A stretch of DNA of 64,000 nt from GCA-2746795 sp964643965 (GCA_964643965.1 CAZXVH010000016.1:1-64000); one strand, 5' to 3'; shown: positions 8,556 to 17,203, counted from the first letter of the stretch. Notes: a model not told the origin generated them from the sequence alone. Made by a program: numbers and translations.

Positions 8556-9107
8556 TCACCTTGCGTTATTTGTAAAAATGAGACGGTTGCCAGCTAACCA
8601 AATGATGAGGGCGAGGCCGATCAACATAGCCCATTGTATCGCGGCCAGATCTGAAAATGCAGTGGTTTGTAGTTGGCGCGTAACGGCCGTTACCGCTTCA
8701 TTTATTTCAGCCCAGGAGATGGGCTGCGGCCAGGTTATGTTAACAACTAGCCTTGTTTGCCAATTTCGCGCCGCCAGCAACCATTCCTGCACCACCGGCC
8801 ACAACCAAAACAGCAAAACGGCCGTTGCCGCCAATTCAAACAGCAACAACAAGCCACTGCTCACTGTCCACCGGTCACTGTCCACCCCCTTTTCCCGTTC
8901 AATTTGAGCGACCACCGTCTGCCCAATATCAACAGACAGAGGTATGTCTGGCACGGTAGCCAACGTGAAGAAAAGCTGCTGTAATTCAGTGAATGCCGCC
9001 TGACAAGCAGCGCAGTGCGCCAGATGCCCGGCAACCTCGTTGCGCTCGGCCTCTGACAGCGCTTCATCCAGATATTCGTTTAGCGTAAACTCATCAATGT
9101 GCGCCAT
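8556..9107 (-). CDS. Zinc-finger anti-sigma factor
   Basis: Membrane-anchored anti-sigma factor of 183 aa. The ZAS/zf-HC2 signature is clear: His28, then Cys32 and Cys35 (HLAHCAAC). A transmembrane helix near 84-108 and a second near 160-178 flank a periplasmic loop of about 50 residues. It starts 5 bases after the sigma gene, the normal order for an ECF sigma/anti-sigma pair. It would hold the sigma factor at the membrane until a stress signal releases it. Confidence 0.9.
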   Translation of the reverse strand: MAHIDEFTLNEYLDEALSEAERNEVAGHLAHCAACQAAFTELQQLFFTLATVPDIPLSVDIGQTVVAQIEREKGVDSDRWTVSSGLLLLFELAATAVLLFWLWPVVQEWLLAARNWQTRLVVNITWPQPISWAEINEAVTAVTRQLQTTAFSDLAAIQWAMLIGLALIIWLAGNRLIFTNNAR

Positions 9108-9112
9108 CTTCC

Positions 9113-9691
9113 CTACAAATTCCCTTTGAGCAATTCTGCCAGCTTTTTGCGCCCCCGAAACAGATCGCTTTTTACATCGCTTAACGGCCGTTCCACAATC
9201 TCAGCAATCTCATCATAACTCAACTCCTGAAAGTGGCGCAGTTCGACCACGACACGATAGCGGGGCGCCAGTTGCAGTAGCGCCGCCCGCACCAGGTCGG
9301 ATTGTTCGGCAGCGACCAGCGTTTGTTCGGGCGTGGTAGGCGATGTTGCTAACTTGTTCAGGTTTGCCTCTTCGTCGCCGTCACGGTCCAAATCGACCTC
9401 TGTCACGGCAGGGCGTATCCGCTCCTTCTCCAGCCAGTTATAACAGAGATTGGTGGTGATGCGTTTGATCCAGGGAGCAAACGGCCGCTCCACATCAAAG
9501 CTGTCTAACGCCCGATACGCACGCATAAATGCCTCCTGGGTTGCATCCTCCGCATCTTGCCGCCGCCCCAGCAGACGATACGCCACATTGAAAACGGCCG
9601 TTTGGTGACAGCGCACCAATTCAGCAAACGCGGTGCCATCTCCTTGTTGTGCGCGTAACAACCATTCTCGTTCATCTGCCGGTATCATCAC
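9113..9691 (-). CDS. ECF-type RNA polymerase sigma factor
   Basis: Extracytoplasmic-function sigma-70 family protein, 192 aa. Region 2 includes RRQDAEDATQEAFMRAY (about 43-59) and the core-binding VFNVAYRLLG. Region 4 is YRVVVELRHFQELSYDEIAEI...VKSDLFRGRKKL (about 145-187), a helix-turn-helix for the -35 element. The tandem anti-sigma gene follows immediately. The signal and regulon are not visible here. Confidence 0.93.
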   Translation of the reverse strand: MMIPADEREWLLRAQQGDGTAFAELVRCHQTAVFNVAYRLLGRRQDAEDATQEAFMRAYRALDSFDVERPFAPWIKRITTNLCYNWLEKERIRPAVTEVDLDRDGDEEANLNKLATSPTTPEQTLVAAEQSDLVRAALLQLAPRYRVVVELRHFQELSYDEIAEIVERPLSDVKSDLFRGRKKLAELLKGNL

Positions 9692-9825
9692 CTAATCCTA
9701 CCTTGTATTACCAAATTATGGTGAGAAAGTTGCATTTTTCGTAAATCGTAAGAATCCTTGATTCAACCCTATCTATGATCATACCTGTCTAAACAGTGGA
9801 CAGAAAAATTTAATACATCGCTAAC

Positions 9826-9853
9826 TTGACACGCATATACCCTTTGCTATACT
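9826..9853 (+). promoter_or_regulatory. Sigma70-type promoter for cysM-moeZ
   Basis: TTGACA at 9826-9831 and TATACT at 9848-9853 are separated by 16 bases, with a TG just upstream of the -10 box. Transcription would start near 9860, giving a leader of about 260 nt before cysM. Confidence 0.75.
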
Positions 9854-9937
9854 GCAAAAACGTAAATTTTCTTAATAAAATGATAAAAAGCATCGACCAG
9901 GAATTGATATGAATTGGCAACATTGCAGGTGTATAAA

Positions 9938-10062
9938 GCGAGAGAGCTAACCGACTACCGTTTCAGCCTAAAATAACGGAAACGGCGGTAAGCTACTCTC
10001 GCAAAGCAACACGATACTCATTCGTGCTTGCTGCGTTTTTTCGTAGCGAACGGCCGTTTTTT
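9938..10062 (+). promoter_or_regulatory. Structured 5' leader of cysM, candidate riboswitch or attenuator
   Basis: A long nested stem is visible: GCGAGAG (9938-9944) with CTCTCGC (9996-10002), AGCT with AGCT, ACCG with CGGT, and CCGTTTC (9958-9964) with GAAACGG (9979-9985), closing on a purine-rich internal loop. A second hairpin follows (10005-10032, loop TACTCAT). Then come a GCTGCG/CGTAGC stem and a palindrome running into six T residues (10049-10062), like an intrinsic terminator. It does not match any riboswitch consensus I can recall (SAM-I, SAM-IV, TPP, glycine, MOCO). The rest of 9692-10117 holds no gene. Confidence 0.55.
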
Positions 10063-10117
10063 GTTGTCTAGCGAAACTTATTTTCGCCCCAAACTCGTTA
10101 TTTTAGGAACTTACATT

Positions 10118-11083
10118 ATGTTATCACCCGTCTACCACACAAAAGCAATCGCTTCAAAACCGAAAACACAAGCCCGGCGACTCGAAGAACTCATTGGCCA
10201 TACGCCCTTACTTGACCTCGCCCCTACAGTCGCCCTCCATGGTCTTCCGCCAACGGTCAAACTGTTTGCCAAAGCAGAATGGTTTAATCCTGGCGGCTCC
10301 GTTAAGGATCGTCCAGCGCTCAATATTATTCGCACCGCAGAACAAGATGGGTCATTGACGCCTGACAAAACCATTCTCGACGCCACCTCTGGCAATACCG
10401 GCATCGCCTATGCTATGATTGGCGCGGCGCGTGGCTATCGCGTCAAACTCACCTTACCCGCTGGTGTTTCTCCTGAACGGAAGGCTATCTTGCGAGCTTA
10501 TGGCGCCGAACTCATTTTGACCGACCCCGACCAAGGGGCGGATGGCGCTATCCGCGAAGTGCAGCGACTTAAAGTCAACGATCCCACCCTGTTCCATGCC
10601 GACCAGTACAACAACCCGGCCAACTGGATCGCTCATTACAAAACCACCGCCAACGAAATCTGGCAGCAAACCAACGGAACTCTCACTCATTTTATCGCTT
10701 GCATGGGCACGAGCGGTACTTTTATGGGCAATACCCGCCGTCTGCGTGAACTCAATCCCGCCATTCGTTTCGTCTCCATTCAACCCGACATCGCCCAAAA
10801 TAGAATGGAAGGGTTGAAGCATATGGAAACAGAAATCAAACCCGGCATTTATGACGAGAAGCTGGCCGATGAAACGATGAGAGTAAGCACAGAAGCAGCT
10901 CAGGCTATGGCGCGTGAATTGGCGCGTACTGCTGGGCTGTTTGTGGGGGTTTCGGCGGGGGCTGCGGTGACAACGGCCGTTCGCTATGCCCAAGAAAACG
11001 AGTTACAAAATGCCACCCTCGTCACCGTCTTACCCGATAACGGATTTAAATATCTCAGTGAGCCATTTTGGCACGAAGGCTAA
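10118..11083 (+). CDS. cysM: Cysteine synthase, PLP-dependent (CysM/CysK type)
   Basis: Makes cysteine from an activated serine and a sulfur donor. 321 aa. Seen: PLP Lys63 in GGSVKDRP, the substrate loop TSGNTG (90-95), GTSGTFMG for the phosphate cup, and a C-terminal GVSAGAAV serine motif. The motif GGSVKDRPALNII is closer to the CysM branch that accepts O-phosphoserine and a thiocarboxylated carrier protein than to classical CysK. The ATG at 10118 is chosen because AGGAAC lies 7 bases upstream and an upstream ATG at 10028 sits inside the leader hairpin. moeZ follows 6 bases later. Confidence 0.9.
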   Translation: MLSPVYHTKAIASKPKTQARRLEELIGHTPLLDLAPTVALHGLPPTVKLFAKAEWFNPGGSVKDRPALNIIRTAEQDGSLTPDKTILDATSGNTGIAYAMIGAARGYRVKLTLPAGVSPERKAILRAYGAELILTDPDQGADGAIREVQRLKVNDPTLFHADQYNNPANWIAHYKTTANEIWQQTNGTLTHFIACMGTSGTFMGNTRRLRELNPAIRFVSIQPDIAQNRMEGLKHMETEIKPGIYDEKLADETMRVSTEAAQAMARELARTAGLFVGVSAGAAVTTAVRYAQENELQNATLVTVLPDNGFKYLSEPFWHEG

Positions 11084-11089
11084 CTCATT

Positions 11090-12304
11090 ATGCTACTCAC
11101 ACATTCACTTATTGCCCCCGAAGCCCTCGCTGACGTAGCGCTCTCTCATGAAGAAGTTGAGCGCTACAGCCGCCACCTCATCATGCCCGAAGTAAGCATA
11201 ACCGGGCAGAAAAAATTGAAAGCAGCCAGCATACTGCTCATCGGCGTCGGCGGACTGGGTTCGCCCTTAGCCCTGTACCTCGCCGCCGCCGGCATCGGCC
11301 GCATCGGCCTCGTCGATTATGATGTAGTCGATTACACAAACTTGCAGCGACAAATCATCCACGGCGCCAAAGATGTGGGGCGGTTGAAGTTGGAAAGCGC
11401 CAAAGAGCGCATGTTGGACATCAATCCCTTTGTGCAGATAGACGCCTATCCCGTGCCTCTCACCTCGGCCAACGCCCTGGAAATCTTTGCCCCGTATGAT
11501 GTGATCATTGATGGCACGGATAATTTCCCCACGCGCTACCTCACCAACGACGCCTGTGTCCTGTTGGGCAAACCCAACGTGTATGGCAGCATCTTCCGCT
11601 TTGAAGGGCAGCTATCCGTCTTCCATGCCGCCGAGGGACCCTGTTACCGCTGTCTTTTCCCGGAGCCGCCGCCGCCCGGACTGGTTCCTAGCTGCGCCGA
11701 GGGGGGCGTTTTAGGCATTTTACCCGGCACGGTGGGGGCGATGCAGGCCACCGAAGCCATCAAACTCATTTTAGGCATCGGCGACAGTATGATCGGCCGC
11801 CTGCTGCTTTATGATGCGCTGAACATGGAGTTTACGGAAGTGAAACTGCGCAAAAATCCAGACTGCCCTGTCTGCGGCGAAAATCCCACCGTCACCGAAC
11901 TGATTGACTATGAACAATTTTGCGGAATGCCGGCCCATGATCGCAGCCAATACATTGCCGAAGAGGTGGATTTAAACGAAGTGAGACAAATGACGCCCGT
12001 GCAGCTTAAGGCGCGACTGGAGGCGGGTGATGACCTGTTAATTTTAGATGTGCGCCAGCCCCACGAATGGGAAATTTCTAATCTAAGCAGTTTAGGCGCG
12101 AAACTGCTGCCGCAAAGTGATGTGATGTCCCACATAGACGAGTTGAACCCGGAACAAGAGATAGTGGTACAGTGCCGCACAGGGGTACGCAGCGCCAATG
12201 TCATTCTGACCTTGCAGCAAATGGGGTATAAGAAGCTGTGGAATTTAGAGGGGGGGATCAACCGCTGGGCGCAGGAAGTGGATCCTTCTCTGCCGGTTTA
12301 TTAG
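11090..12304 (+). CDS. moeZ: MoeZ-type adenylyltransferase/sulfurtransferase (ThiF-rhodanese fusion)
   Basis: Activates the C-terminus of a ubiquitin-like sulfur carrier by adenylation, then thiocarboxylates it. 404 aa. Seen: nucleotide loop GVGGLGS (52-58), zinc Cys pairs 185/188 and 259/262, catalytic Cys202 in PSCAEGGVLG, and a C-terminal rhodanese domain from about 300 with active Cys362 in QCRTGVRS. It forms a two-gene operon with cysM, as in the carrier-dependent cysteine pathway of actinobacteria. The carrier protein (CysO/MoaD-like) and the Mec protease are not adjacent here. Confidence 0.92.
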   Translation: MLLTHSLIAPEALADVALSHEEVERYSRHLIMPEVSITGQKKLKAASILLIGVGGLGSPLALYLAAAGIGRIGLVDYDVVDYTNLQRQIIHGAKDVGRLKLESAKERMLDINPFVQIDAYPVPLTSANALEIFAPYDVIIDGTDNFPTRYLTNDACVLLGKPNVYGSIFRFEGQLSVFHAAEGPCYRCLFPEPPPPGLVPSCAEGGVLGILPGTVGAMQATEAIKLILGIGDSMIGRLLLYDALNMEFTEVKLRKNPDCPVCGENPTVTELIDYEQFCGMPAHDRSQYIAEEVDLNEVRQMTPVQLKARLEAGDDLLILDVRQPHEWEISNLSSLGAKLLPQSDVMSHIDELNPEQEIVVQCRTGVRSANVILTLQQMGYKKLWNLEGGINRWAQEVDPSLPVY

Positions 12305-12393
12305 CAGCATGATCGAAGAGTGAAGATTGAAGCCCAGATGCGTTTCTATCTTTACGCTTTGTTTCTGGCGCAAGAAGATCATCCGCAGATTTG

Positions 12394-12432
12394 GCAGATG
12401 ACACAGATTTTTTCTTAATCTGCGTCATCTGC
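12394..12432. terminator. Bidirectional terminator-like hairpin
   Basis: Arms GCAGATGACACAGATT (12394-12409) and AATCTGCGTCATCTGC (12417-12432) pair with one mismatch around a T-rich loop. It lies between the converging moeZ and PLP-enzyme genes. The sequence resembles a dispersed repeat common near gene ends in many bacteria. Confidence 0.55.
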
Positions 12433-12483
12433 GGGAAAATCTTTTCTGGTTTATCCAGTTAGGAAAGTGGGGCAAACGGCCGT

Positions 12484-13974
12484 TTACCCCTCTAGCATCT
12501 TCGCCAACAAGCCAACCCGCTCATTGAAACTGTCAATCAACGCATCCAACTCATCGACGCGTCCTTGAATACTCGTCCAGTAATGGGGATCATACCATTG
12601 CGCCTGAATTTCCTCGTGGGTTTTGCCTTGCTGCTCCACCCAAGTGAAGTACTTCAAGTTATGCACCCGCTTACGATCCACATACGTTAACTCTTGCATG
12701 TTGTCAGTCGATTCTCCCATCAAATATCGATGGAACACGCCAGAAGCGTCCAATTCTGTCAAGGGGCCTTCTTCTGCGTTCAATTCAACCAGGCGGCTTT
12801 CGTACATTTCCATCGAATCTGTGGCCACAGTGATGATGACATCGTTCCCGTCCATCTCATAGTATTTGGCTACCTTGATGGCAGCCAGCACATTGGCAAT
12901 GCTGGAAATGCCCAACAGGTCCAAATCTGCCACCAAATCGGCGTCTACGCCCTGGCTGACGAGGTATTCTTTGCCTACTGTTTCGTTAAAGAGGCGGCTG
13001 AGCGCCATGGCAGCATTGTCGTCAATGGCCGTGATGATGTCACTGTTTTTAACATTATGAACCCAGGGCACATGTTTGTCGCCGATGCCTTCGATACGAT
13101 GTGCGCCGTAGCCGTTTTGGAGTAAGGTGGGACATTGCAGCGCTTCACTCGCCACGATTTTACTGTGCGGGAACTGCTCTTTGAGGTAGTCGCCGCAAGC
13201 AATGGTGCCGCCAGAGCCGGTGCTGGAGACGGTCGCACGGAAGCGGTCGCCTTCACTCATCACATCATCCAGGGCTTCCATGAGGGCTTGAGCGGTCACT
13301 TCATAGTGCCACATATAGTTGCCAAACTCTTCAAACTGGTTGAAGATGACGAGGTCTTCGCCGGATTCGCGCAGTTCCCAGCATTTGTCGAATATTTCTT
13401 TAACATTGCTTTCGGAACCAGGGGTTTTAATGGTTTCGCCGGCCACATTTGCCAACCAGTCGAACCGTTCTTTGCTCATGCCTTCGGGCAAAATAGCGAT
13501 GGATTCGCAGGCCAGCAGGTAAGAATCATAAGCGCCGCCGCGGCAGTAATTGCCGGTGGAGGGCCAGACAGCTTTCTGGGTGGTGGGGTCGAATTGGCCG
13601 GTGACCAGTTGCGGCACGAGACAGCCAAAGGCGGCGCCGACTTTGTGGGAGCCGGTGGGGAACCATTTACCGACGACGACGACGATGCGGGCATCGACGC
13701 CTGTCAATTCTTTGGGCAGTTCCAGGTAGTTGACGCCAGTAAAGCCACCGCCGCTTTCTTTTGGCTCGTTGTGCCAGCTGATGCGGAACAGGTTGAGCGG
13801 ATTCAAGTCCCACAACCCCACATCGGCCAGCTTTTCTTTGATGACGTCGGGGATGAGGCTGGGGTCGATCATTTGCTTGAAGGTGGGGATGATGATGTTT
13901 TGTTCTCGGGCGCGTTGGATGGCGCGTTCTAATTTTGTTTCGTCGTGGATGGTTAAATCGATTAAATCGTTCAT
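12484..13974 (-). CDS. PLP-dependent lyase of the cysteine synthase/threonine synthase fold, long form
   Basis: Fold-type II PLP enzyme, 496 aa. Seen: probable Schiff-base Lys in FPTGSHKVGAAFG (about 108-120), a PSTGNYCRGGAYD substrate loop near 140, and SSTGSGGTIACGDYL for phosphate binding near 250. It is about 100 residues longer than YgeX (diaminopropionate ammonia-lyase). It is the last gene of the leftward YgeW-type cluster, so it probably takes an amino-acid substrate that yields ammonia or an oxo acid. Reaction not assigned. Confidence 0.78.
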   Translation of the reverse strand: MNDLIDLTIHDETKLERAIQRAREQNIIIPTFKQMIDPSLIPDVIKEKLADVGLWDLNPLNLFRISWHNEPKESGGGFTGVNYLELPKELTGVDARIVVVVGKWFPTGSHKVGAAFGCLVPQLVTGQFDPTTQKAVWPSTGNYCRGGAYDSYLLACESIAILPEGMSKERFDWLANVAGETIKTPGSESNVKEIFDKCWELRESGEDLVIFNQFEEFGNYMWHYEVTAQALMEALDDVMSEGDRFRATVSSTGSGGTIACGDYLKEQFPHSKIVASEALQCPTLLQNGYGAHRIEGIGDKHVPWVHNVKNSDIITAIDDNAAMALSRLFNETVGKEYLVSQGVDADLVADLDLLGISSIANVLAAIKVAKYYEMDGNDVIITVATDSMEMYESRLVELNAEEGPLTELDASGVFHRYLMGESTDNMQELTYVDRKRVHNLKYFTWVEQQGKTHEEIQAQWYDPHYWTSIQGRVDELDALIDSFNERVGLLAKMLEG

Positions 13975-13990
13975 TAGGTTTCCTTAGATG

Positions 13991-14413
13991 TTAGGGTAGG
14001 ATTTCAAAATAAGCACAATGCTGTGGCCGAATGATTAAAAAATCGCGCCGATCAACCGTTAAAATTTGTCGCACATGGTATCGTTCGGCCAGGGTGACGA
14101 TAGCGGCATCGACAAAATCTAATTCGGCGTCTCCATATTGAGTCAGGAGATTGTTAATTCGCATTAAGTCAGGTGGCGTGAGCGCAATCAGGTGTAATGA
14201 TTGCTGCACAAGCTTCTGCATGGTCTGGCGCATAGCGACATGACCAAGACGAGATTGAAGCAGGTAAGCCAGTTCAAAAAGAACGGCCGTTGGCAGCAAC
14301 AAGTCACCAACCAAATCGGCCACTACCGACACTACTTGTGCATGATGTTGATCATCTTCATCAAACAGCGCGTATAAAAAACCAGTATCAAGTAAGATTC
14401 TTTTATGGGGCAT
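13991..14413 (-). CDS. PIN-domain ribonuclease toxin
   Basis: 140 aa. The acidic PIN residues are seen: Asp9 in LLDTGFL, Glu in LFELAYLL (about 47), Asp in DAELDFVDAAIVTLA (about 97-105) and a final TVDRRDF (about 119-125). Predicted to cleave RNA when freed from its antitoxin. Its start codon overlaps the antitoxin stop codon (TAATG). The pair interrupts the leftward catabolic cluster. Confidence 0.88.
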   Translation of the reverse strand: MPHKRILLDTGFLYALFDEDDQHHAQVVSVVADLVGDLLLPTAVLFELAYLLQSRLGHVAMRQTMQKLVQQSLHLIALTPPDLMRINNLLTQYGDAELDFVDAAIVTLAERYHVRQILTVDRRDFLIIRPQHCAYFEILP

Positions 14414-14697
14414 TATTCGTACTTTTGCAATACAGACTCAGCCACGATCTGTTTTACGTTAGTCGAAGTGTCCCTATAACCAGATTGAATAATGCCTGCC
14501 AGATCGAGCAGCGTAGCAGGATTGGATGTGGCTGATAGAGTTTGTAACTGAAAAGGGATTCCTTGCTGTAAGGCAATTTGTTTTAAGTAAAGCAAAATTG
14601 CTTGGGACATGGTTAACCCTAATTCATTCAGTACAGTTTCTACCTCTGTTTTTAATTCCGGTTCGATGCGGGTGGTGATAACGGCCGTTTTTGCCAT
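14413..14697 (-). CDS. RelB/DinJ-like antitoxin
   Basis: 94 aa from the ATG at 14697, preceded by GGAGAGA. The N-terminal ribbon-helix-helix reads AVITTRIEPELKTEVETVLNELGLTMSQAI, typical of RelB/DinJ antitoxins, followed by IPFQL, the usual DinJ ending to that segment. Normally such antitoxins pair with RelE/YafQ-fold toxins; here the partner is a PIN nuclease, an unusual but known kind of exchange. Confidence 0.85.
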   Translation of the reverse strand: MAKTAVITTRIEPELKTEVETVLNELGLTMSQAILLYLKQIALQQGIPFQLQTLSATSNPATLLDLAGIIQSGYRDTSTNVKQIVAESVLQKYE

Positions 14698-14774
14698 TTC
14701 TATCTCTCCTTGTGTATACACAATTTGTGTGACAAATGTACGAACATTGTATTACAAAACAAGTCGGGAATCAA

Positions 14775-16031
14775 TCACAGCGCCGTCAGCACCCGCTTTA
14801 AGTCTGTCATTGTTGGCTCGACCAAAGTGGCTTTTGTCCCCACCATTTCCACCGCTGTCATGGCGCTTTTAACGTCTTTGAGACCGCTGCCCGTGTTGAG
14901 GACGACAATGCGCTCGTCGGGGTCAACCAGAGACATTTCGACAGCTTTGACAAGACCGGCGTAGGCAGCGGCGCCGGCTGGCTCGGCAAAGACGCCAGTG
15001 GCGCGGGCCAGGGCGGGAATCGCTGCCAGAATTTCATCGTCGGTGACGCAGACGTAGGCGCCTGCGGTTTCGGTGATGGCGGCGAGCGCTTTAATTCGGT
15101 CGCGGGGCAGTCCGGCGCTGATGGAGTCGGCGATGGTTTTGCCGGAGACAGGGGCCTTGGTCAACACATCTTCCCCGTCAATCCACGCTTCATATAAGAA
15201 GGCGCTGCCTTCAGCCTGCACCCCGATGAGGCGCGGCATGTGGTCGATCCAGCCCAGCGCCAGCAAATCTTTCAGCCCTTTATGCAGACCACCAATAATG
15301 CAGCCATCGCCCACGCTGACGAAGATGACATCGGGGGCTTGCCAGTTGAGTTGTTCACAAATTTCGTAACTGGCGCTCTTTTTCCCCTCGCTCATGTACG
15401 GATTGTAGCCCGTGTTGCGGTTGTACCAACCATACTCAGCCGCCGCTTGCAGACACAGTTCAAAAGCATCATCGTATGTCCCCTTGACCAACATTACCGT
15501 GGAGCCAAAGACCAACAACTGGGCAATTTTGGCTGGCGGGGCTGATTCTGGCACAAAGATGACGTTTTTCTGGTCGACGCTGGCACAAAGTCCACTCAAG
15601 GCGGCGGCGGCGTTGCCTGTGCTGGCGGTGGTGACAATCTCTGCCCCTTTTTCTTGGGCTTTGACGATGGCAATGGCGCTGGCACGGTCTTTAAAGGAGG
15701 CGGTTGGTAAACGGCCGTCGTCTTTCAGCCACACCTGTTGTAAACCCAACCCCACCGCTAACCGGTCAACCCGGTACAATGGCGTACCACCCACCGTCAA
15801 GGGTGGCACGGGCGCATCCATTTCAACCGGCAAGAGCGACTTATAGCGCCAAATCGTCTGATCCCGATTCTGCGCCAACGATTCCCGGCTGATACGCTGC
15901 CCAATTCGCTCATAATCGTACACCACATCCACAATGCCTTCGTTGCCATGGTCGGGGCAGATATATTCAATTTCATCTGGCGCATATTCTTTGCCACAGA
16001 TGAGACATTTCAGGTGTTTTATGTGATCCAT
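14775..16031 (-). CDS. Threonine synthase-like PLP enzyme
   Basis: 418 aa, fold-type II PLP enzyme. The N-terminus has a zinc-ribbon-like pair (CLICGKEY...YICPDHG). PLP Lys lies in LPTASFKDRASA (about 110-121), followed by TTASTGNAAAALSGL and the GDGCIIGGLHKG loop. This architecture is shared by ThrC and related enzymes. Because it sits between carbamate kinase and a second PLP enzyme in a YgeW-type cluster, a catabolic ammonia-lyase role is as likely as threonine synthesis. No homoserine kinase or homoserine dehydrogenase gene is nearby. Confidence 0.82.
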   Translation of the reverse strand: MDHIKHLKCLICGKEYAPDEIEYICPDHGNEGIVDVVYDYERIGQRISRESLAQNRDQTIWRYKSLLPVEMDAPVPPLTVGGTPLYRVDRLAVGLGLQQVWLKDDGRLPTASFKDRASAIAIVKAQEKGAEIVTTASTGNAAAALSGLCASVDQKNVIFVPESAPPAKIAQLLVFGSTVMLVKGTYDDAFELCLQAAAEYGWYNRNTGYNPYMSEGKKSASYEICEQLNWQAPDVIFVSVGDGCIIGGLHKGLKDLLALGWIDHMPRLIGVQAEGSAFLYEAWIDGEDVLTKAPVSGKTIADSISAGLPRDRIKALAAITETAGAYVCVTDDEILAAIPALARATGVFAEPAGAAAYAGLVKAVEMSLVDPDERIVVLNTGSGLKDVKSAMTAVEMVGTKATLVEPTMTDLKRVLTAL

Positions 16032-16051
16032 AAGAGAGTCCTGTACTGTTT

Positions 16052-16199
16052 TAGTCGAGTAGTCTGGTAGTCTGGTAGTCCTGTAGTCTTTTAGTCGAGT
16101 AGTCCGGTAGTCAACTACTCGACTACTCGACTATTCGACTATTCGACTATTTGACTATTCGACTATTTGACTATTCGACTATTTGACTACCCGACTACA
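16052..16199. repeat. Low-complexity GTAGTC/GACTA tandem repeats forming an inverted pair
   Basis: The first half consists of repeated (T/C)GGTAGTC and TCGAGTAGTC units; the second half is the same theme on the other strand (CGACTATT repeated). Together they could fold into a long imperfect hairpin between the carbamate kinase and threonine-synthase-like genes. A shorter run of the same kind occurs at about 1018-1060. Confidence 0.85.
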
Positions 16200-17155
16200 A
16201 AAGTGCCTGTTTCGCCGCGTAGAGCGCGAGCGATGTTAGCAGGGTTGGTGATAAGCGCTCTTTTACCGCCATTTTCCAGGAAAGTGATGACGGCTTCAAT
16301 TTTGGGAGCCATGCTGCCAGGAGAAAAATGGATGCCTTCAGCCAGATACTGCCTGGCTTCGGCCAGGGTCATGCTATCCAGCCATTTTTCATTTTCTTTG
16401 CCAAAATTGAGCGCTACTTTTTCTACGGCCGTGCTGATCAGCAGCAAATCGGCGTCAATCTGGCTTGCCAATAGGCTGGTAGCCCGATCTTTATCGATAA
16501 CAGCATAGACGCCGCTTAGCTGCCGCAGTTCGCCTTCTCTATTTTCCACCACCGGAATGCCGCCACCGCCCACCGCAATCACAATATTATCGGCCGCGAT
16601 CAAGGTTTTAATGGCATCCTGTTCCACCACCTCTAAGGGCATGGGCGAAACGACAACCCGCCGCCAACCGCGACCGGCGTCTTCTACCACCTGCCACCCT
16701 TCCTTCTCAAATTCACGGGCGGCCGCTTCTTCCAAAAAGCCGCCAATCGGTTTGCTGGGATTTTGAAAACTGGGATCGTTCTTGTCAACCAAAACCTGCG
16801 TGATAACAGATACCACCGGCTTATTGTTGATACCCCGACTGTACAATTCATTGCGCAGCGCTTGTTGCAACATGTAGCCAATGGAACCTTGCGTATCAGC
16901 GTCAATGATGTCTAGGGGGGTGGTATGTACTTCGCCGGCCGCCAATTCGTTACGGCGCAAGATGTAGCCAACTTGTGGCCCATTGCCATGGGTGATAACC
17001 AGCGTCCAGCCCTCTTCGATCATATCGGCCAGGTGACAACAGGTTTCGCGGACGGCGCCCCATTGATGCGGCACATCCGGGTTGTTTTTATCTGTAATGA
17101 GCGAATTGCCGCCCACGGCCACAACGGCAACTTTCTTTTCGGTATCAGCGGTCAT
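16187..17155 (-). CDS. arcC: Carbamate kinase
   Basis: 322 aa. Converts carbamoyl phosphate and ADP to ATP, ammonia and CO2, the energy-yielding end of carbamoyl-group catabolism. Seen: VAVGGNSLI at the N-terminus, ITHGNGPQVG (about 54-63), DAGRGWRRVVVSP (about 157-169) and the IAVGGGGIPVV nucleotide loop (about 193-203). Together with the YgeW carbamoyltransferase two genes upstream this gives an ATP-producing route. The stop codon lies within the repeat tract at 16190-16200. The E. coli counterpart in the equivalent cluster is yqeA. Confidence 0.95.
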   Translation of the reverse strand: MTADTEKKVAVVAVGGNSLITDKNNPDVPHQWGAVRETCCHLADMIEEGWTLVITHGNGPQVGYILRRNELAAGEVHTTPLDIIDADTQGSIGYMLQQALRNELYSRGINNKPVVSVITQVLVDKNDPSFQNPSKPIGGFLEEAAAREFEKEGWQVVEDAGRGWRRVVVSPMPLEVVEQDAIKTLIAADNIVIAVGGGGIPVVENREGELRQLSGVYAVIDKDRATSLLASQIDADLLLISTAVEKVALNFGKENEKWLDSMTLAEARQYLAEGIHFSPGSMAPKIEAVITFLENGGKRALITNPANIARALRGETGTFVVG

Positions 17156-17174
17156 AGTGGAATCTCCTTGTCGC

Positions 17175-17203
17175 TAGAGCTAGAGCAAGAGCAAGAGCAA
17201 GAG
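17175..17203. repeat. GAGCAA microsatellite, left arm
   Basis: Tandem AGAGCA/AGAGCT hexamers directly upstream of the carbamate kinase start. An inverted copy lies at 17672-17701, so the two arms bracket the broken four-helix-bundle gene. Confidence 0.85.

Noticed and set aside
9938..10032. SAM-I riboswitch
   Set aside because: The GAAAC/GGC-like segment is suggestive, but the conserved P1 and kink-turn sequences are absent.
13135..13932. 265-aa plus-strand frame
   Set aside because: Antisense shadow of the 496-aa PLP enzyme, low-complexity composition.
16052..16199. Possible CRISPR array
   Set aside because: Repeat units are about 8-10 bases without unique spacers and run in both orientations; low-complexity DNA.
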